This document shows positions 5,919 through 12,722 of a stretch of DNA of 12,722 nt, in pieces. The translations under genes were made by a program, and so were the position numbers. The first letter of the stretch is position 1. Every line of letters starts with the position of its first letter. Source of the stretch: DATLFP01 sp035540955 (GTDB lineage Bacteria > Actinomycetota > Acidimicrobiia > Acidimicrobiales > CADCSY01); the NCBI GenBank assembly GCA_035540955.1, contig DATLFP010000264.1, forward strand, positions 1 to 12,722, given 5' to 3'. Below the pieces are notes generated by a model. It was not told the DNA's origin, did no database searches, and was given only the letters and a program-made list of their open reading frames with translations.

Positions 5919-6512
5919 CTACACGAGGGGACGGACGGCGTCGCGGAGGGCGCGGGCGGCGTCGCGGACGGGGTCTTCGTCGGCGCTGGCGTCGAGCAGC
6001 TCGGCCAGCGCCGTGGCCTTGGACCGGATGTCGTCCCAGAGCGCCGGTGCCACCCCGTACGGTGCGGCCGCCTCCTGCGCCGCCGCCTCGGCCTCGCACA
6101 GCTCGACGATGGCCCCGGGGTGGCCGTAGTCGCCGGCCAGCACGTCGGCCGCCACGTAGAGCGCCGACAGAAGGGCGGCGGCGCCGTCGTCGTCGTCGTC
6201 CTCGGGATCGAGGGCGTCGGGGTGGTCGATCTCGTCGATGAGCTGCTCGACCCAGTCGGCGTCGCGCTCGCGCACGATGAGCTCGCCCTCGTCCCACCGG
6301 TGCGGCGTGCGCTCGGCGAGGAGATGGGCGACGAGCTCGCCCCGCTGGTCGGCGTCCCAGTCGTCGAGGTCGTAGCCGACGTCGTCGTCGCCCGGCTCGA
6401 GCCGGACCAGGGTCGCCTCGCCGGCGGCGGTGAGCGGAACGCCGCAGTCGGCGCAGACGGAGGCGGTGGCGATGTAGGACTCGCCGCAGCTGGGGCAGGA
6501 CCGCAGCGACAT
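5919..6512 (-). CDS. zinc-ribbon acidic protein of unknown function
   Basis: A 197-residue cytosolic protein. The N-terminus is a zinc ribbon with two CxxC pairs: C6/C9 in CPSC and C20/C23 in CADC. Then comes an acidic, Trp-containing region of alternating helix and strand (YDLDDWDADQRGELVAHLL, ERTPHRWDEGELIVRERDAD, about residues 47-86), which looks like a small alpha/beta domain of the kind found in DUF2007-type proteins (weak resemblance only), an Asp-rich run (EDDDDD, about 104-109), and an Ala-rich helical C-terminal part. I do not recognise a named family. Its ATG shares one base with the peptidase stop (TGATG at 6510-6514), so the two are translated from one message. Hairpin copy C follows. 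The pairing with a peptidase is conserved-looking but its meaning is unknown. Confidence 0.75.
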   Translation of the reverse strand: MSLRSCPSCGESYIATASVCADCGVPLTAAGEATLVRLEPGDDDVGYDLDDWDADQRGELVAHLLAERTPHRWDEGELIVRERDADWVEQLIDEIDHPDALDPEDDDDDGAAALLSALYVAADVLAGDYGHPGAIVELCEAEAAAQEAAAPYGVAPALWDDIRSKATALAELLDASADEDPVRDAARALRDAVRPLV

Positions 6513-8326
6513 CAGCGGTGCCCGCGCAGCACGTAGCGGCGGAGGAAGGACTCGGTGCGCTCGAGCTCGTCGACCACCGTCGCCGGCCGGCCCCACCCGT
6601 GACCCTCGCCCTCGTACACGTGCAGCTCGACGGGACGCCCGAGGGACCGCAGCCGGTCGAAGATGGCCTGGCTCTGCGCGAGCGGCACGACCTTGTCGGC
6701 GTCGCCCTGCAGGATGAGCAACGGGGAGGTGATCGCCTCGGCCCGGTTCACCGGCGATCGCTCGTGATAGCGATCGGCGGCCTCGGGCAGGGCCCCGACG
6801 ATCGTGTGCAGGTAGTGAGCCTCGTACCGGTGCGTCGTCTCGTCGAGGTCGAACAGGTCGGCGACCCCGAACAGGTCGACGCCGGCGGCGCACAGATCGG
6901 GATGCGTTGCGAGGAGGTTGAGCACCGTGAAGCCCCCGGCCGACCCGCCCATCACGACGAACCGCGCCGGGTCACCCCAGCCCCGGTCGGCGGCGGCCCG
7001 CAGCCCGGCGGCGCAGTCGTCGACGTCGAGCTCGCCCCACCGGCCGCTGAGCGCCTGGCGGAAGGCCCGACCGTGCCCGCTCGACCCGCGGTGATCGGGC
7101 ACGAGCACCGCCCAGCCGCGCTCGGTCCAGTAGGCGAACCGCGCACGGAACTGCACGTCCCACTGACCGGTCGGCCCCCCGTGGACCCAGCAGATCAGCG
7201 GCGGTGGCGTTCCGTGGACCTCACGGGTGGGCCGGTAGAGGCGTCCGTACAGCTCGGCGCCGTCCGTGGCCGGCCACCGCACGAGCTCGGGCTCGGTGAC
7301 CACCCCTTCGAAGCCGGCCACCGGCCCCCGAGCCACGACCCGGCGGTCGTCGCCGTCGTAGACCACCACCGACGTGGGCGTGATCCCGCCGCTGCGGATG
7401 GCGGCGATGCGGTCGACCGGCGCGCCGCCGCGGGCGATCCGCGCCCACGACAGCCCGCCGTGGGCGGCGCGCCCCAGGCGGCGGCGCTCGCCGGTGGTGA
7501 GGTCGTGGATGTTGAGGGAGCCGAAGCCCTCTTCGTTGCGGGTGAACAGGACCGAGCGTCCGTCGGGCGACCAGCACCACGACCGCTCCCCCGGCCCCCA
7601 CGTCGGCCCGCCGTGCTCGCAGTCGTCGTCGATGCGGGCGTCGCCGGCGACGACGTTGGCGAACCCGGAGCGGTCGTCGAGGAAGCCGAGCGTGCCCGCG
7701 GCCGAGAAGCGAGGCTGGCTGACCGCGATGCCCGGGCCGCCGCCGACGACCTTGGCCTCCCCGCTCGCATCGGCGTCGCGCACGACGATGCGGCTGCCGT
7801 CCCACGGCATGTCGGGGACGTCCCACTCGTGCCAGACGACCGAGCGACCGTCCGGTGACCACGCCGGGTCGAGGGCGAAGTCGGCGCCGGTGGTGAGGCG
7901 GATCGGCCATGGGCCGTCGGGGTCGGTCGAGGCCACGGCGACGTGGCGGGTGTCGACGACGAAGGCGACGAGCCGGCCGTCGGGCGACACCGCCGGCGCG
8001 GCGGCCGGCGCCCCGCCGATGGCGAGGCGCCGCGGCGGACCACCGCTCGCCGGTTGGCGCCACAGCCCGCCGTCGACGGCGGCGTAGACGAGCCCCGAGC
8101 CGTCCGCGATCCAGTCGAAGGCACCGCCGCCGTACGCCTGGGTCGGGATCGGGGGCGGGTCCGTGGTCACCACGACCTCGGGCCCGGCCCCGTCGAGGTC
8201 GACGACCACGATGCGGGCCACCCCGCCCTGGGTGGCGAGGAAGGCGAGGCGCGTCCCGTCGGGGCTGAGTCGGGGCTCGGCGAGGGTGCGGCCCTCGGCG
8301 ACCATGGCGGCGCTCACCCGCGGCAT
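6512..8326 (-). CDS. S9-family serine peptidase (acylaminoacyl-peptidase/prolyl oligopeptidase type)
   Basis: A 604-residue, apparently cytosolic peptidase without a signal peptide. The N-terminal half is a beta-propeller with repeated blade motifs of the LSPDGTRLAF type (also VSPDGRLVAF, WSPDGRSVVW, WSPDGRSVLF). The C-terminal alpha/beta-hydrolase half has the oxyanion motif HGGPTGQW, the nucleophile S462 in GGSAGGF, the acid D544 in QGDADKVVP and the base H576 in GEGHGW. The complete triad predicts activity on short peptides, probably removing N-terminal acylated residues or dipeptides, as in family S9C. The ATG at 8326 is preceded by GGAAGGATGAGG; an ATG at 8305 is a minor alternative. The zinc-ribbon gene starts at its stop. 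A 112-bp gap with two hairpins separates it from icmA, so it probably has its own promoter. Confidence 0.93.
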   Translation of the reverse strand: MPRVSAAMVAEGRTLAEPRLSPDGTRLAFLATQGGVARIVVVDLDGAGPEVVVTTDPPPIPTQAYGGGAFDWIADGSGLVYAAVDGGLWRQPASGGPPRRLAIGGAPAAAPAVSPDGRLVAFVVDTRHVAVASTDPDGPWPIRLTTGADFALDPAWSPDGRSVVWHEWDVPDMPWDGSRIVVRDADASGEAKVVGGGPGIAVSQPRFSAAGTLGFLDDRSGFANVVAGDARIDDDCEHGGPTWGPGERSWCWSPDGRSVLFTRNEEGFGSLNIHDLTTGERRRLGRAAHGGLSWARIARGGAPVDRIAAIRSGGITPTSVVVYDGDDRRVVARGPVAGFEGVVTEPELVRWPATDGAELYGRLYRPTREVHGTPPPLICWVHGGPTGQWDVQFRARFAYWTERGWAVLVPDHRGSSGHGRAFRQALSGRWGELDVDDCAAGLRAAADRGWGDPARFVVMGGSAGGFTVLNLLATHPDLCAAGVDLFGVADLFDLDETTHRYEAHYLHTIVGALPEAADRYHERSPVNRAEAITSPLLILQGDADKVVPLAQSQAIFDRLRSLGRPVELHVYEGEGHGWGRPATVVDELERTESFLRRYVLRGHR

Positions 8327-8361
8327 GGCCTCATCCTTCCAGGCCTGCCGGGCGTGAGACG

Positions 8362-8378
8362 CCGCCCGCGGCGGGCGG
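8362..8378. terminator. short GC hairpin in the mutase-peptidase gap
   Basis: CCGCCCGCGGCGGGCGG is a perfect 17-nt palindrome around one base. It lies between the icmA stop and the peptidase start. It could be a second terminator stem or a site bound by a regulator of the peptidase; nothing decides. Confidence 0.35.
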
Positions 8379-8404
8379 GGTACCGGACATGAACGGGACG
8401 AGCG

Positions 8405-8419
8405 GGGCCGGCTCGGCCC
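8405..8419 (-). terminator. hairpin after the mutase gene
   Basis: GGGCCG (8405-8410) pairs with CGGCCC (8414-8419) around a 3-nt loop, about 20 nt past the mutase stop on the minus strand. It has no U-tract and does not belong to the TTCTG hairpin family. Confidence 0.5.
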
Positions 8420-8438
8420 GTCGAGTCGGTGCGGTGGT

Positions 8439-10067
<1,629 letters not shown>

Positions 10068-10074
10068 GCCGACC

Positions 10075-10080
10075 ACTGTA
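10075..10080 (-). promoter_or_regulatory. candidate -10 hexamer, leaderless start of icmA
   Basis: On the minus strand TACAGT ends 7 nt before the ATG at 10067. Its upstream edge overlaps the palindrome at 10079-10096, so a bound MarR dimer would block RNA polymerase. Confidence 0.5.
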
Positions 10081-10096
10081 GTTTGATGTCCAACTA
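10079..10096. promoter_or_regulatory. probable MarR operator between icmA and marR
   Basis: TAGTTTGATGTCCAACTA is an 18-bp inverted repeat: 7 of 9 half-site positions match (TAGTTTGAT against TAGTTGGAC). It fills most of the 28-bp divergent gap, overlaps the icmA -10 and ends on the A of the marR ATG. Size, symmetry and position fit known MarR-family operators, which usually lie in such gaps and mediate repression of both genes. TAGTTT within it may also be the marR -10. Confidence 0.65.
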
Positions 10097-10626
10097 TGTT
10101 GCAGGTCGACCCCATCGCCGAGGCCCGGCGGAACTGGGAGGCCCACGGCTGGACCGCCGCCGCCCCCGCGATGGCGGTCGTGACCTCGATCATGCGGGTC
10201 CAGCAGCTGCTGCTGGCGAGGGTCGAGGCGGCCCTGCGTCCCCACGGGCTCACCTTCGCCCGCTACGAGGTGCTCATGCTGCTCTCCTTCAGCCGGCGGG
10301 GGTCGCTTCCCCTCGGCAAGATCGGCGAGCGGCTCCAGGTGCACCCGGCCAGCGTCACCAACGCCGTCGACCGGCTCGAGGCGCAACGGCTCGTCCGGCG
10401 CCAGCGCCACCCGACCGACCGGCGGGCCGTGCTCGCCGTGCTGACCCCCCGGGGCCGCTCGGTGGCGGCGGCCGCGACCATCGACGTGAACGAGCTGTTC
10501 GAGGCGCTGCCGCTCGTCGACCCCGACCGGCTGTTCGAGCAGCTCCGCGGGGTTCGGGAGGCCGCCGGCGACTTCGGGGCCTCGGACGCCCCGGGCACTA
10601 GGTTGCCGTGCGATGAGCGCACCTGA
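10096..10626 (+). CDS. MarR-family transcriptional regulator
   Basis: A 176-residue winged-helix regulator. N-terminal helices (residues 8-50) carry the dimerisation part, then GLTFARYEVLMLLSFS (51-66) and the DNA-binding helices LGKIGERLQVHPASVTNAVDRLEAQRLV (73-100), with the wing RQRHPTDRRAVLAVLTPRG (102-120), the most diagnostic MarR stretch. Members usually repress neighbours and are released by a small ligand; here an acyl-CoA related to the divergent mutase is a reasonable guess, not shown. The ATG at 10096 lies at the edge of the palindromic operator, so autorepression is likely. There is no clear Shine-Dalgarno sequence, and the message may be almost leaderless. Its last 14 bases overlap the start of glpX, in another frame. 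Confidence 0.9.
   Translation: MLQVDPIAEARRNWEAHGWTAAAPAMAVVTSIMRVQQLLLARVEAALRPHGLTFARYEVLMLLSFSRRGSLPLGKIGERLQVHPASVTNAVDRLEAQRLVRRQRHPTDRRAVLAVLTPRGRSVAAAATIDVNELFEALPLVDPDRLFEQLRGVREAAGDFGASDAPGTRLPCDERT
10599..10604 (+). promoter_or_regulatory. candidate -10 hexamer of glpX inside marR
   Basis: TAGGTT ends 8 nt before the glpX ATG at 10613, within the 3' end of marR. It would let glpX be expressed without its neighbour; the same hexamer precedes meaB. Confidence 0.4.
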
Positions 10627-11596
10627 TCGCAACCTCGCACTGGAGCTGGTCCGCGTCACCGAGGCGGCCGCCATGGCGGCCTCCCGCTGGGTCGGGCGGG
10701 GCGACAAGCTGGGCGCCGACGGCGCCGCCGTCGACGCCATGCGAGTCGTGATCAACACCGTCCCCATGGACGGGATCGTCGTCATCGGCGAGGGCGAGAA
10801 GGACGAGGCGCCCATGCTCTACAACGGCGAGCGCATCGGCACGGGTGAGGAGCCGCAGACCGACATCGCCGTGGATCCCATCGAAGGCACGACCCTGTGC
10901 TCGCTCGGGCAGGGCGGCGCCACGTCGGTGATCGCGGTGAGCGAGCGGGGCACGATGTTCGACCCCGGTCCGCTCGTCTACATGGAGAAGCTGGCGGTCG
11001 GGCCCGAGGGCGTCGGCGCCATCGACATCGAGGCGTCGGTCACCGAGAACCTGCACGCACTGGCCAAGGCCAAGGGCGAGTCGGTGCGGGGCATCACCGC
11101 GATCGTGCTCGACCGGCCCCGGCACGAGCCCCTCATCGAGGAGATCCGAGCCGCTGGAGCCCGCATCCGACTCATCTCTCACGGCGACGCGCCCGGCGCC
11201 ATCGCCACCGCGTGGGAGACCTCGGGGATCGACATCCTCTTCGGCATCGGCGGCACGCCCGAGGGCGTCATCGCCGCTGCCGCGCTCAAGTGCATGGGCG
11301 GGGAGATCCAAGGGAAGCTGTGGCCCCGCAACGACGACGAGCGCCGGCTGGCCGACGAGCAGGGCTACGACCTCTCGAAGGTGCTCACGACCGACGACCT
11401 GGTCCGCAGCGACAACTGCTTCTTCGCGGCGACCGGCATCACCGACGGCGACCTCCTCAAGGGCGTGCACTACGACCGCTTCGGGGCCACCACGCAGTCG
11501 CTGGTGATGCGGTCGAAGTCGGGCACCGTGCGCCTCGTGGAGGCGCGCCACCGTCTCGACAAGCTCGCCGAGTTCTCCGCCGTCTCCTTCGACTGA
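10613..11596 (+). CDS. glpX: class II fructose-1,6-bisphosphatase
   Basis: A 327-residue GlpX-type phosphatase, the gluconeogenic enzyme that hydrolyses fructose-1,6-bisphosphate to fructose-6-phosphate in the cytosol and the usual FBPase of actinobacteria. The metal-binding and catalytic acids known from the E. coli enzyme (Asp33, Glu57, Asp85, Glu88, Glu213) are all present at a steady offset: D36 in LGADGAAVD, E60 in IGEGEKDEAPM, D88 and E91 in DPIEGTT, and E217 in GGTPEGV. Length is normal. The ATG at 10613 overlaps the last 14 bases of marR; a -10-like TAGGTT 8 nt before the ATG suggests a separate leaderless message in addition to read-through from marR. Hairpin copy D follows 44 nt past the stop. 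The link to the mutase/marR locus may be chance proximity. Confidence 0.96.
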   Translation: MSAPDRNLALELVRVTEAAAMAASRWVGRGDKLGADGAAVDAMRVVINTVPMDGIVVIGEGEKDEAPMLYNGERIGTGEEPQTDIAVDPIEGTTLCSLGQGGATSVIAVSERGTMFDPGPLVYMEKLAVGPEGVGAIDIEASVTENLHALAKAKGESVRGITAIVLDRPRHEPLIEEIRAAGARIRLISHGDAPGAIATAWETSGIDILFGIGGTPEGVIAAAALKCMGGEIQGKLWPRNDDERRLADEQGYDLSKVLTTDDLVRSDNCFFAATGITDGDLLKGVHYDRFGATTQSLVMRSKSGTVRLVEARHRLDKLAEFSAVSFD

Positions 11597-11640
11597 GGCC
11601 CCCCGGACGAATGGGCGTTCGCGAACGACGCATCGGGGCG

Positions 11641-11693
11641 GCGTTCTGGGTCGGATCGGGTCGCCCTGGCGTACCCGATCGGTCCCAGAACGC
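11641..11693 (+). terminator. long hairpin (family copy D) after glpX
   Basis: Outer stem GCGTTCTGGG (11641-11650) with CCCAGAACGC (11684-11693), 10 perfect pairs; after a 3x3 internal loop, a second perfect stem GATCGGGT/ACCCGATC (11654-11661/11673-11680); then CGCC/GGCG near the tip. Nearly all 53 bases pair. It lies 44 nt past the glpX stop, with no U-tract after it. Confidence 0.65.
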
Positions 11694-11734
11694 GAGCCGA
11701 TTGATGCTGCCGGTTCGCGCGCATCGGATGCCGC

Positions 11735-11781
11735 GCAATGCCGGTGATTTCGGCTGCAGATGCCGCGATCACCGGCATCGC
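11735..11781. repeat. 47-nt hairpin of a different sequence
   Basis: GCAATGCCGGTGAT (11735-11748) pairs with ATCACCGGCATCGC (11768-11781), 13 of 14 positions, with a further CGGC/GCCG stem inside (11751-11754/11762-11765). It is not related in sequence to the TTCTG family. It may be a terminator back-up, a small structured RNA or a palindromic element. Confidence 0.5.
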
Positions 11782-11797
11782 TCTGCGCTCGTTGGCG

Positions 11798-11828
11798 AGA
11801 TCCACCCTGCCGGTTCTTCAGTGGATCT
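11798..11828. repeat. short inverted repeat
   Basis: AGATCCAC (11798-11805) pairs perfectly with GTGGATCT (11821-11828) around a 15-nt loop. No function can be assigned. Confidence 0.4.
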
Positions 11829-11856
11829 GTCGATCAACCCTGCTCCCGGTCCGATC

Positions 11857-11879
11857 GCACCGAACGACCAGTTCGGTGC
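11857..11879 (-). terminator. hairpin after the SDR gene
   Basis: GCACCGAAC (11857-11865) pairs perfectly with GTTCGGTGC (11871-11879) around a 5-nt loop, 29 nt past the SDR stop on the minus strand. No U-tract on that strand. Confidence 0.55.
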
Positions 11880-11908
11880 TCGATTTCGCACACAGGGCCT
11901 GAGCAGCC

Positions 11909-12694
11909 TCAGCGGCCGCGGCGGCCCATGACGAGGCCGGCGGCACGGCGGAGCACCCCGTGGGGCGTCACCGAGGTGGCCGCCACGAACGCCTTGTTGT
12001 GCGCGCCAGGCGTGACGATCACCTTGTTGCGGCGGAGGCCGGCGAGGCTGGCGGCGACCACTGCCGGGGGTTCCTGCCACAGGAACGCCGGCGTGTCCTC
12101 CATCCCGGTCTCCCCGGCCACCGCCTGGAACCCTGTGCGGGTGAGACCCGGGCACAGCGCCTGCACCCGCACGCCCGTCCCCTTCAGCTCCAGGGCCAGC
12201 GCCTCGGTGAACATGGTCACGAACGACTTCGTGGCGTTGTAGGTGACGAACGACGGGCTCGGGGAGAAGCCAGCCACCGACGAGACGTTCACAATGCCGC
12301 CATGCCGGCGCTCGAGCATCCCCGGCAGCGCGGCCCTGGTGAGGCGGGCCAGCGCGAGCACGTTGAGGCGGATCATGCCCTCGATGTCGGCGGGGTCGAC
12401 GTCGGCGACGTGAGCGGCGATGCCGTACCCGGCGTTGTTCACCAACAGGTCGAGATCACCGGTCCGCGCCTCGACCTCCGCCAGCTGAGCAGCGTCGGTG
12501 AGGTCGGCGGCGACGACCTCGACCCGGACGCCGTTGCGCTCACGCAGGTGGGCAGCGAGCCGCTCGAGCTCCTCATCCCGGCGGGCGACCACCACGAGGT
12601 CGGCGCCCTGGGCCGCCAGCTGGCGGGCGTACTCCTCGCCGATCCCGCCGGATGCGCCCGTCACCATCGCCCGGTTCCACGTCGTGCCTGCCAT
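11909..12694 (-). CDS. short-chain dehydrogenase/reductase (classical SDR)
   Basis: A 261-residue cytosolic oxidoreductase of the classical SDR family. Seen: the Rossmann motif TGASGGIG (residues 12-19), paired arginines in VVVARRD (R38, R39) that favour NADP(H), AADLTD (about 62-67), NNAG (86-89), the catalytic serine in NVSSVAG (S138/S139), and YNATK with Y152 and K156. The C-terminus (CPGLTRTGF, then a basic tail GRRGR) is typical of SDRs annotated as acyl- or ketone-reducing enzymes, but substrate cannot be deduced. The ATG at 12694 is preceded by CAGACT ending 7 nt upstream, the leaderless geometry seen elsewhere here. It converges on glpX across the hairpin-rich gap; its upstream neighbour is outside the window. 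Confidence 0.92.
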   Translation of the reverse strand: MAGTTWNRAMVTGASGGIGEEYARQLAAQGADLVVVARRDEELERLAAHLRERNGVRVEVVAADLTDAAQLAEVEARTGDLDLLVNNAGYGIAAHVADVDPADIEGMIRLNVLALARLTRAALPGMLERRHGGIVNVSSVAGFSPSPSFVTYNATKSFVTMFTEALALELKGTGVRVQALCPGLTRTGFQAVAGETGMEDTPAFLWQEPPAVVAASLAGLRRNKVIVTPGAHNKAFVAATSVTPHGVLRRAAGLVMGRRGR

Positions 12695-12701
12695 GCAGGC
12701 G

Positions 12702-12707
12702 AGTCTG
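12702..12707 (-). promoter_or_regulatory. candidate -10 hexamer of the SDR gene
   Basis: On the minus strand CAGACT ends 7 nt before the ATG at 12694. It keeps the A and final T of TANNNT. The -35 region is cut by the window edge. Confidence 0.3.
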
Positions 12708-12722
12708 CCCGACGCTCAGCAG

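Larger units (their letters stand above)
11597..11908. other. 312-bp non-coding gap between convergent genes, rich in hairpins
   Basis: No convincing gene is seen on either strand. The gap holds four separate long inverted repeats (11641-11693, 11735-11781, 11798-11828, 11857-11879) and a 12-bp palindrome CGTTCGCGAACG at 11616-11627. It is also slightly less GC-rich than the genes around it. Confidence 0.7.

Noticed and set aside
6518..7858. 446-codon plus-strand reading frame
   Set aside because: Antisense to the S9 peptidase, which has a complete triad and propeller repeats.
10068..10253. 62-residue N-terminal extension of the mutase
   Set aside because: It runs through the operator and back into marR; the ATG at 10067 begins the conserved N-terminus and has a -10 at the right distance.
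11616..11627. 12-bp palindrome CGTTCGCGAACG as a regulator site
   Set aside because: It lies just after the glpX stop with no start codon near, and short palindromes of this composition arise often in high-GC DNA.
11857..11879. LexA/SOS box of the actinobacterial CGAAC-N4-GTTCG type
   Set aside because: The half-sites are present but the spacer is 5 nt, not 4, and the site lies between two convergent gene ends, not upstream of a gene.

Overview
The window is very GC-rich (about 70% by eye), with dense gene packing, GTG starts and no insertion sequence, CRISPR array, rRNA or tRNA that I can see. The gene types (MeaB GTPase, B12-dependent acyl-CoA mutase, class II fructose-bisphosphatase, S9 peptidase, small zinc-ribbon and C-terminal J-domain proteins) and the many apparently leaderless starts point to a high-GC actinobacterium. 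Acidimicrobiia is my best guess; that taxonomic placement is inference. It reads as a chromosomal housekeeping and accessory-metabolism region, not a mobile island.

Layout. 18-965 (-): MeaB-type GTPase. 1060-1299 (-): small exported protein. 1430-2149 (+): Crp/Fnr-type regulator followed by an SRPBCC protein (2171-2659, +). 2720-2947 (-): NifU-type Fe-S protein. 3012-3161 and 3158-4639 (+): a 49-residue single-span membrane protein translationally coupled to an MFS transporter. 4533-5129 and 5126-5824 (-): alpha/beta hydrolase coupled to a protein with a C-terminal J-domain. 5919-6512 and 6512-8326 (-): zinc-ribbon acidic protein coupled to an S9 peptidase. 8439-10067 (-): large subunit of a B12-dependent acyl-CoA mutase, divergent from a MarR regulator (10096-10626, +) that overlaps glpX (10613-11596, +). 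11909-12694 (-): short-chain dehydrogenase.

How parts work together. The mutase carries Phe and Gln at the two positions that separate isobutyryl-CoA mutase from methylmalonyl-CoA mutase, so it is better called IcmA-like. It has no B12-binding domain and needs a partner subunit that is not in the window; the MeaB-type GTPase at the left edge is a plausible chaperone for it or for another mutase. A near-palindrome of 18 bp fills most of the 28-bp gap between the mutase and marR and is the likely MarR operator.

Two patterns run across the window. First, every gene 3' end that is not overlapped by, or closely followed in an operon by, the next gene is followed by a strong hairpin without a U-tract (the meaB 3' end lies at the window edge and cannot be judged). 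Four of these hairpins belong to one sequence family (outer arms TTCTG(G/T)G...C(C/A)CAGAA) with a compensating base-pair change between copies. Second, six genes have a TANNNT-like -10 hexamer ending 6 to 10 nt before the start codon, which suggests leaderless or nearly leaderless transcripts and helps choose the starts of meaB and the J-domain gene.
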